IMG/VR virus record: IMGVR_UViG_3300029265_000545
Location: 1-27,922 of that record
Direction: 5' to 3' (one strand)
DNA: 27,922 bases
Source of the DNA: a virus
Of this stretch, positions 22,485 through 27,922 are shown one piece after another (position 1 is the first letter of the stretch; each line of letters starts with the position of its first letter). Made by a program: the position numbers and the translations under genes. The notes beneath the pieces were generated by a model, which made no database searches, was not told the origin of the DNA, and saw nothing but the letters and a program-made list of their open reading frames with translations.

Positions 22485-25211
22485 ATGGGAATTGTATTAA
22501 GACAAAATAAGGGCTCAGAATTAACCTTTTCAGAAGTAGATGGTAATTTCCAATCTCTTTATTATTCTAGTTCTTTATCAGGAACAAATCTTAGCTTATT
22601 TTATGCAAGTAGTAGTGTTACCCATAGTATAGATTTAGGAGGGGTTATACCTACAGGATCTTTTATGATCACTGGTAGTATAATAGGAAATATAATAACT
22701 TTTACAAAAGCTGATAATACTACATTTGCTATAACTGTACCTTCAAGTGGTGGTGGTGGTGGTGGAAGCGGAATATTTATTCAAACTGGTTCTTTTTATG
22801 CTACTACAAACGATTTACAAGTAACAGGTTCATTTAATGTTTTAGGTAATAATACAATAGATGGGGATATAAGTGCAAGTGGAAACTTATATGTTGAATC
22901 TGTAGCAGAAAATTCAAATACAGATTACAAAACAGTAGTATATAACCCAGTATCTGGGAAATTCTTTAGAACTGGTTCATATGGTGGAGGTGGTGGTGGT
23001 GCTACTACAGATGGTATATTCAAAGTAGTATCAGGTACTGATATATTTGCTACAACCTCTTCATTACAAGTAACAGGAAGTACAATTCAACAATCTCCAT
23101 TTACTGCAACAGGAGCTAATATAACAGCTTCAAATGCTGGAACTGGGGGTGGAACTGATAAATACGCTATGACTGTATCAGAGTCAGTATGGCATTATAC
23201 AGACAATATTGGTGTTCCAACATCAAAAGCATGGAAAACCGATTTAGAAGGTTCATATTTTAACAATTTTGACCATAACACAGACACAGCTGAAATTGTA
23301 AGATTCATGGCTGGTTTACTAAGTGCTTCAGCACCCGACGCAGCACCTAATACACGTACATATGCGAGTTTAGGCGTTATAACCACAAACACAGGAACAG
23401 GCACAGCACCCGTAGGTACTATCCCTCAATCGAGTACTAACGATGTAATTAATTATTTAAATAGTAAGGGGTTTGCAAATGTTGGATCTACAATATTTAA
23501 TGGAATTGGTACAATTTATAATAACTCATCATATTTAAAACAATACACATCTGTAGCAGGTGGTTCTACACTTGTTTCATCAGATTCAACTGATGCTCAA
23601 TTATTTGGGATAGGAAACATAGGACAAGCATTCAATGTATCAGGATCAGATCGATACATATATTACAACAATGCAGCTAAATCACCAACAACTGCTACTT
23701 CCTCTTCAGTTCACATTTTAACAAAAACTGGGGCTGGAACAGCTAATGGTTTAACAGTTGGGAATATATCAACAGGAAACCCATTAATCCCTAATGCTTA
23801 TCAAGATGGAAAATTTGCTAGTATATATCAACAAAATTTATATAATGGTGGGATATCATTAACTAATGTAACATCATCTGGTTATTATTATTTTTCATCA
23901 TCTATAGGTATACAATCAGGTTCATCTAACTATTCAGATTTCTTTGCTCAAAACCAAGAAATATTTTATGCACCCACAACACAAATTAATTCAGGTGTAC
24001 CTACTAATGTCCCCACTATAGGATATTATGGTAGTGCTTCAATAACGGCAACCTCTAGATCACTTTCAGGTGCTCCTTACTTACAAACTGCAACTTGGCA
24101 TTCTTCAGCATCAATTTCAAATGGATTTAACCCCCTATATGCTTCAATTGCAAGATTTGCAAGTGTTGATAAATCTAACTCTCTCATAAGTAAAGCAAAT
24201 GGGGGTACTGGTGTTTATCAAGGAAGTACAAGTGGGGGTACAATTCAAACCTCTAACTTTATATATGACGCAAGTGGAACCACAGCAAGAACAATAGGGA
24301 CAATCCCACAAGAAACAGATTTAGTAAAATTAACTGCTAGTTTATCGTTTAATGCAGGTACTGGTGGTGATGAAAATATTAACCAATCGGGGTTAGGTAT
24401 TACTACATACGATACTCAAGACCAGTGTAGGAATAGGCTTGGAAGTTTACTCTCAGTTAACACTAATACCTTTCAATTTTTTAAACCTGGAACATTTTCT
24501 CAAAATGCATTATCTGGTTCAATGGGTTATTATGGTAGAGCTCAAGGGTATGATGGAAGTGCATTAATTGGAACAACTACATGGACTGAAAACTTCTCAG
24601 GTGAAGATAATAGAATAAAAATTAATAATAATTTACTTGTAGGAACTTATGCTGGTGGTGATAAATTTACCACATCTACCACTGACGAATATATTTTAGA
24701 TCCTCTAGAATTACAAGTAAAACCTGGCCATCTAGTTGAATCTGGGGGCTCATTTGGGTATTGGTCACCTGCTAACCCATCATCAGGAGATTATATTTAT
24801 TATGCTAGAGCATTTCAAAGAAATTTAAATACAGGAGCTGGTAGTGTAACTATGAGTTTAGGTACTACATTACAAGCTTGGAATTCAACTAATAATGGAA
24901 TATCAGCCGCAATAATATTTAAAAGTTCAGGAACTGGGAATTTCACCCCACCAAGAATATACGACCCAACAGCAACCACAGATAACCTTATTGAAACTAG
25001 TATAGCTAATGATGGGTTTAAAAATCCATTCACTGCTAACATAGCTCTTTACGGGAATAGTGGTGGTAGTATAGATGGAAATGACTATAACATGCCTATG
25101 AGGAGTGGAGATGGTATGAGCTTGGATGCTTCAGATAAAGATTTTATAGTTATAATAAGATATAAAAATGATCCCACTCCTATAACTAATATTAACATAA
25201 CAATTGCTTAA
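22485..25211 (+). CDS. Large fibre-like virion protein with glycine linkers
   Basis: A 908-residue Ser/Thr/Gly/Asn-rich protein without catalytic motifs. It starts with LRQNKGSELTFSEVDGNF, an N-terminal motif I recall as common in fibre and neck-appendage proteins of aquatic phages. Two poly-glycine linkers (GGGGGG at 89-94 and 167-172) each introduce a similar module: GIFIQTGSFYATTNDLQVTGS and GIFKVVSGTDIFATTSSLQVTGS, so a segment of about 80 residues has been duplicated. The long remainder (about 210-908) has many beta-type repeats and TGS/SSG turns, and its end is the likely tip or receptor-binding part. It could be a tail fibre, a neck whisker or a head fibre; position after gp15-like gives no decision. 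The late-type box before it suggests high late expression. No chaperone domain is evident. Confidence 0.65.
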   Translation: MGIVLRQNKGSELTFSEVDGNFQSLYYSSSLSGTNLSLFYASSSVTHSIDLGGVIPTGSFMITGSIIGNIITFTKADNTTFAITVPSSGGGGGGSGIFIQTGSFYATTNDLQVTGSFNVLGNNTIDGDISASGNLYVESVAENSNTDYKTVVYNPVSGKFFRTGSYGGGGGGATTDGIFKVVSGTDIFATTSSLQVTGSTIQQSPFTATGANITASNAGTGGGTDKYAMTVSESVWHYTDNIGVPTSKAWKTDLEGSYFNNFDHNTDTAEIVRFMAGLLSASAPDAAPNTRTYASLGVITTNTGTGTAPVGTIPQSSTNDVINYLNSKGFANVGSTIFNGIGTIYNNSSYLKQYTSVAGGSTLVSSDSTDAQLFGIGNIGQAFNVSGSDRYIYYNNAAKSPTTATSSSVHILTKTGAGTANGLTVGNISTGNPLIPNAYQDGKFASIYQQNLYNGGISLTNVTSSGYYYFSSSIGIQSGSSNYSDFFAQNQEIFYAPTTQINSGVPTNVPTIGYYGSASITATSRSLSGAPYLQTATWHSSASISNGFNPLYASIARFASVDKSNSLISKANGGTGVYQGSTSGGTIQTSNFIYDASGTTARTIGTIPQETDLVKLTASLSFNAGTGGDENINQSGLGITTYDTQDQCRNRLGSLLSVNTNTFQFFKPGTFSQNALSGSMGYYGRAQGYDGSALIGTTTWTENFSGEDNRIKINNNLLVGTYAGGDKFTTSTTDEYILDPLELQVKPGHLVESGGSFGYWSPANPSSGDYIYYARAFQRNLNTGAGSVTMSLGTTLQAWNSTNNGISAAIIFKSSGTGNFTPPRIYDPTATTDNLIETSIANDGFKNPFTANIALYGNSGGSIDGNDYNMPMRSGDGMSLDASDKDFIVIIRYKNDPTPITNINITIA

Positions 25212-25229
25212 ATTGAATAAAAACAAAAA

Positions 25230-27922
25230 ATGGCATTAGATAAAATAAAAAAATCAAATAGGTTACTTGCTAGTAGGAGGTATACCATGGAGCAGAGCAC
25301 AGATGCTCAAGAAGCATTTACACAAGTTCTTGACATTAATGCCTCTGAAATCTATATTGATCAAGCTGCTATCCCAGCTACTGCATTACCTTACTCAGGA
25401 AGTACTCAAGATGGGGAGTATGTTTTATCTAGTAGCGTTGATTTATTAAGATATTATCATCAAGAACAATTAACACCTTCAAATGTTGTTAATGGTTCAA
25501 AAACAGAAGTATTCTTTTTAATATCGTCATCAGGACATGATCCAGCTGTAGCCGTTACACCTCAAATTATACAAACAGGACAACAAGGAAGTTTTATTTC
25601 CCCAAAATACTCAGACCCAACATTAACAAATTCTGATACAGAAGATATAACACCTGGTTATAATGTAACTATTAGAGTAAATGGTACTAAACAAAACCCA
25701 TCAAATTATCAATTTGACTATAAAACAGGTGTAATTCAATTTACAACACAGGCTGCATCTCCAACAACAGGTGATACAGTTGTATGTTCAGTTTACCAGT
25801 ATGTTGCTAGAACATTAAGTGATAGTGTTGGGGGTGGGAGTGGAGCAGGTTTCCCATTTACAGGATCAGCGCAAATAACAGGTTCAAATGGAGGTTTTGC
25901 AGTAACTGGTAGTAGTACTTTTGATATAAGTGGTACTAATGATGATTTTAAAATAGAATCAGCACCAATTCAAGATTTCCCATTTCTATTAACTTATGCT
26001 ACGGGATCTGGAAAAATAGGATATATTGAAGTATCAAGTGGTACTAGTGGTATAGCAGGTTCAAATGGAACAACAGGCCAATCTGGTAGCTCAGGTTCAA
26101 ATGGTTCATCAGGGCTAAGTGGCTCATCAGGTTCTTCAGGTTTATCAGGAACTTCAGGCTCTTCAGGTTTAGCAGGCTCTTCAGGCTCTTCAGGTACTAC
26201 AGGTTCTTCAGGTTCTTCAGGTTTAGCAGGCTCTTCAGGCTCTTCAGGAACTTCAGGCTTATCAGGTTTAGCAGGCTCCTCAGGCTCTTCAGGTACTACA
26301 GGCTCATCAGGCTCATCAGGTTTAGCAGGTTCATCAGGAGAAAGTGGTATAACGGGTTCTTCAGGCTCTTCGGGTACTTCGGGTACTTCAGGTTTAGAGG
26401 GTTCTTCAGGAGATAGCTTTACATCAGGAACAGCAGGTTCTTCAGGTTCTTCAGGTACAACAGGTACAACAGGTTCATCTGGTTCTTCAGGTGGTGTTGC
26501 TTTGAATGGTCAATTTAAAACATCCCGAGCATTAGATCTCCCAGTTTCAGTAATTACAACAACTGCTAATGGTCAAACAACAGCATTATCAACAACTTCA
26601 AATGGTTCAGGTACAGGGGCAACAATAATAGTTGATAATTTTGAAGTAGGTAACCCAGGTACTTCAATTCAAAATGCAACAATATCAAATGTTGGTGTAG
26701 GTGGGTATTTAGCGGGTGATACAATAACAGTAAGCCAAACTAAAATGAATGTTGATGGTAACATGGGTACTGTAGGTGGTGACTTAGTAATTACTATACT
26801 TGCTGCTGATATGGCATCATCATCACCAACATCAGGTACATCAGGATTAAGTGGTACATCAGGAACTACAGGTACTACAGGAACAAGTGGTTCAGGTGCA
26901 GGTGCCGGTACATCTGGAGAATCAGGAACATCAGGTTCAAGTGCTCCTTCGGGTACAAGTGGTTCATCAGGTACAAATGGTACAACAGGAATAGCAGGAA
27001 CAAATGGTGAAAGTACTGAATCAGGTACAAGTGGTACAGCAGGTTCTGCAGGTACAACAGGAGATGCTGGTGTGAGTGGGGCAAGTGGTACAAGTGGTAC
27101 CGCAGGTTCAGCAGGTACATCAGGAGATACTGGTGTGAGTGGAGCAAGTGGAGCAAGTGGTACAAGTGGTACAGCAGGTTCCTCAGGTACATCAGGAGAT
27201 ACAGGAACAAATGGCGAAAGCACAGAATCAGGTACAAGTGGTTCTTCAGGAACTAGTGGTACAACAGGTGTTATAGGAACAAATGGCGAAAGCACAGAAT
27301 CAGGTACAAGTGGTACAAATGGTACAAATGGTACAACAGGAGTAGCAGGAACAAATGGTGAAAGTGCCGAATCAGGTACAAGTGGTGCTTCAGGTACAAA
27401 TGGTACATCAGGAGTAGCAGGAACAAATGGCGAAAGTGCCCCTTCAGGTACAAGTGGTGCTTCAGGTACAAATGGCACATCAGGAGTAGCAGGAACAAAT
27501 GGCGAAAGCACAGAATCAGGTACAAGTGGTTCTTCAGGTACAAATGGTACATCCGGAGTAGCAGGAACAAATGGCGAAAGCACAGAATCAGGTACAAGTG
27601 GTACAAATGGTACAAATGGTACAACAGGAATAGCAGGAACATCAGGTTCAAGTGCTCCTTCAGGTACAAATGGTACAAGTGGTACAAACGGCACAACCGG
27701 AGCATTAGGTACAAGTGGTGAAAGTGGAGCAGATGGTACAAGTGGTACAAATGGTACAAATGGTACAACCGGAGCATTAGGTACAAGTGGTGAAAGTGGA
27801 GCAGATGGTACAAGTGGTGCTTCGGGTACAAATGGTACATCAGGAGTAGCAGGAACAAATGGCGAAAGTGCCCCTTCAGGTACAAGTGGTGCTTCAGGTA
27901 CAAATGGCACATCAGGAGTAGC
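25230..27922 (+). CDS. Collagen-like (Gly-X-Y) fibre protein, 3' end outside window
   Basis: An open frame from ATG 25230 to the right edge (at least 897 codons, no stop). Residues 1-270 form an N-terminal virion-type domain (ASRRYTMEQSTDAQEAF near the start, then beta-rich sequence, GGGSGAG linker). Two collagen-like regions follow. The first (26040-26495) is mostly GSS, GLA and GTT triplets. The second (26835 to the edge) is mainly GTS, GTN, GVA and GES in a 72-bp repeat. They are separated by a globular insert (26496-26834) that resembles the beta repeat of the protein at 18388. Phage collagen-like proteins are usually trimeric fibre shafts, so this is probably a tail or head fibre. Lack of Pro makes a classical stable triple helix less sure. 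A strong internal Shine-Dalgarno (AGGAGG at 25275-25280) precedes in-frame ATG 25287, an alternative start. Confidence 0.85.
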   Translation, partial: MALDKIKKSNRLLASRRYTMEQSTDAQEAFTQVLDINASEIYIDQAAIPATALPYSGSTQDGEYVLSSSVDLLRYYHQEQLTPSNVVNGSKTEVFFLISSSGHDPAVAVTPQIIQTGQQGSFISPKYSDPTLTNSDTEDITPGYNVTIRVNGTKQNPSNYQFDYKTGVIQFTTQAASPTTGDTVVCSVYQYVARTLSDSVGGGSGAGFPFTGSAQITGSNGGFAVTGSSTFDISGTNDDFKIESAPIQDFPFLLTYATGSGKIGYIEVSSGTSGIAGSNGTTGQSGSSGSNGSSGLSGSSGSSGLSGTSGSSGLAGSSGSSGTTGSSGSSGLAGSSGSSGTSGLSGLAGSSGSSGTTGSSGSSGLAGSSGESGITGSSGSSGTSGTSGLEGSSGDSFTSGTAGSSGSSGTTGTTGSSGSSGGVALNGQFKTSRALDLPVSVITTTANGQTTALSTTSNGSGTGATIIVDNFEVGNPGTSIQNATISNVGVGGYLAGDTITVSQTKMNVDGNMGTVGGDLVITILAADMASSSPTSGTSGLSGTSGTTGTTGTSGSGAGAGTSGESGTSGSSAPSGTSGSSGTNGTTGIAGTNGESTESGTSGTAGSAGTTGDAGVSGASGTSGTAGSAGTSGDTGVSGASGASGTSGTAGSSGTSGDTGTNGESTESGTSGSSGTSGTTGVIGTNGESTESGTSGTNGTNGTTGVAGTNGESAESGTSGASGTNGTSGVAGTNGESAPSGTSGASGTNGTSGVAGTNGESTESGTSGSSGTNGTSGVAGTNGESTESGTSGTNGTNGTTGIAGTSGSSAPSGTNGTSGTNGTTGALGTSGESGADGTSGTNGTNGTTGALGTSGESGADGTSGASGTNGTSGVAGTNGESAPSGTSGASGTNGTSGV
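26040..26495 (+). repeat. First collagen-like repeat region (GSS/GLA triplets)
   Basis: Gly-X-Y coding repeats built mainly from TCTTCAGG- and TCATCAGG-type triplets. Larger units begin with Gly-Leu-Ala at 26166, 26220, 26265 and 26319, spaced 54, 45 and 54 bases, so whole triplets were gained or lost. One interruption (GDSFTSG near 26412) breaks the triplet pattern. Confidence 0.85.
26934..27922 (+). repeat. 72-bp tandem repeat encoding 24-residue collagen-like units
   Basis: Unit starts (Gly codon) fall at 26934, 27006, 27078, 27141, 27213, 27285, 27357, 27429, 27501, 27573, 27645, 27717, 27789 and 27861, all 72 bases apart except one 63-base unit (27078-27140). A typical unit reads GES-TES-GTS-GTN-GTN-GTT-GVA-GTN. 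In most units the second triplet lacks Gly (TES, AES or APS). The copy at 27429-27490 is identical to that at 27861-27922. The array runs off the window. Confidence 0.9.

Noticed and set aside
25267-25449. 60-codon plus-strand frame in a second reading frame
   Set aside because: It lies fully inside the collagen-like gene and has no domain, while the frame from 25230 continues for at least 897 codons.
26669-27912. Long minus-strand frames (Pro/Val/Leu-rich, 413 and 213 codons) opposite the right end
   Set aside because: They are the reverse complement of the Gly-X-Y coding repeat, where GGT-ACA-type triplets read backwards give Val-Pro and Leu repeats. The plus frame from 25230 has a proper N-terminal domain and fits the gene order.
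26040-27922. CRISPR array
   Set aside because: Repeats are in-frame Gly-X-Y codons in a continuous reading frame without unique spacers.

Overview
The window is one strand of AT-rich DNA in which every credible gene reads rightward with very short gaps. It is a piece of the structural and DNA-packaging region of a T4-like myovirus (tailed phage, Caudoviricetes). Recognisable T4 counterparts are the large terminase (gp17), portal (gp20), prohead protease (gp21), scaffold (gp22), major capsid protein (gp23), two neck proteins (gp13, gp14) and a probable tail terminator/sheath stabiliser (gp15-like). A phoH gene sits just after the capsid gene, as in many aquatic T4-like phages. Most start codons are preceded by A-rich sequence without a Shine-Dalgarno motif. 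Together with a Bacteroidota-looking membrane-anchored protein before the terminase, this makes a Bacteroidota (flavobacterium-like) host the best guess, but it remains an inference. No rRNA, tRNA, insertion sequence, integrase or CRISPR array was seen.

Layout. (1) 1-2851: a left-edge partial gene and a 78-aa gene with similar N-termini, a probable PD-(D/E)XK nuclease, a protein with an N-terminal Cys cluster and a basic C-terminal phage domain, and a small cupin-like protein. (2) 2852-6245: a terminator, a late-promoter-like site, then accessory genes: an FAD-dependent dehydrogenase, a small unknown, a membrane protein, an FkbM-type methyltransferase and a P-loop ATPase/kinase. (3) 6246-8792: a small coiled-coil protein, a membrane-anchored protein and the large terminase. 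(4) 8793-14191: portal, three prohead-core candidates and the prohead protease, closed by a strong terminator. (5) 14240-17359: scaffold and major capsid protein behind a leader with two hairpins, closed by a second strong terminator. (6) 17360-18358: phoH and a third terminator. (7) 18359-22450: a beta-repeat structural protein, gp13, gp14 and gp15-like. (8) 22451-27922: a 908-aa fibre-like protein and a very long collagen-like (Gly-X-Y) protein that runs off the right edge and carries a 72-bp (24-residue) repeat.

How it works together: the portal nucleates a prohead built from scaffold, core proteins and capsid protein. The gp21-type protease then cuts its targets at (L/I)xE-like sites, visible here in the capsid, scaffold and core proteins. 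The terminase packages DNA, and gp13/14/15 close the head and join the tail. The T4 order is broken: tail sheath (gp18) and tail tube (gp19) are not between terminase and portal, or anywhere else in the window.

The main points for a second look are: a palindromic TATTTATAAATA element placed 7-12 bases before several start codons; a set of proteins with capsid-targeting-like N-termini, one of them a probable nuclease that may be packaged; a motif shared by the capsid protein and a core protein just after their predicted cleavage sites; and the regular Gly-substituted collagen repeat.
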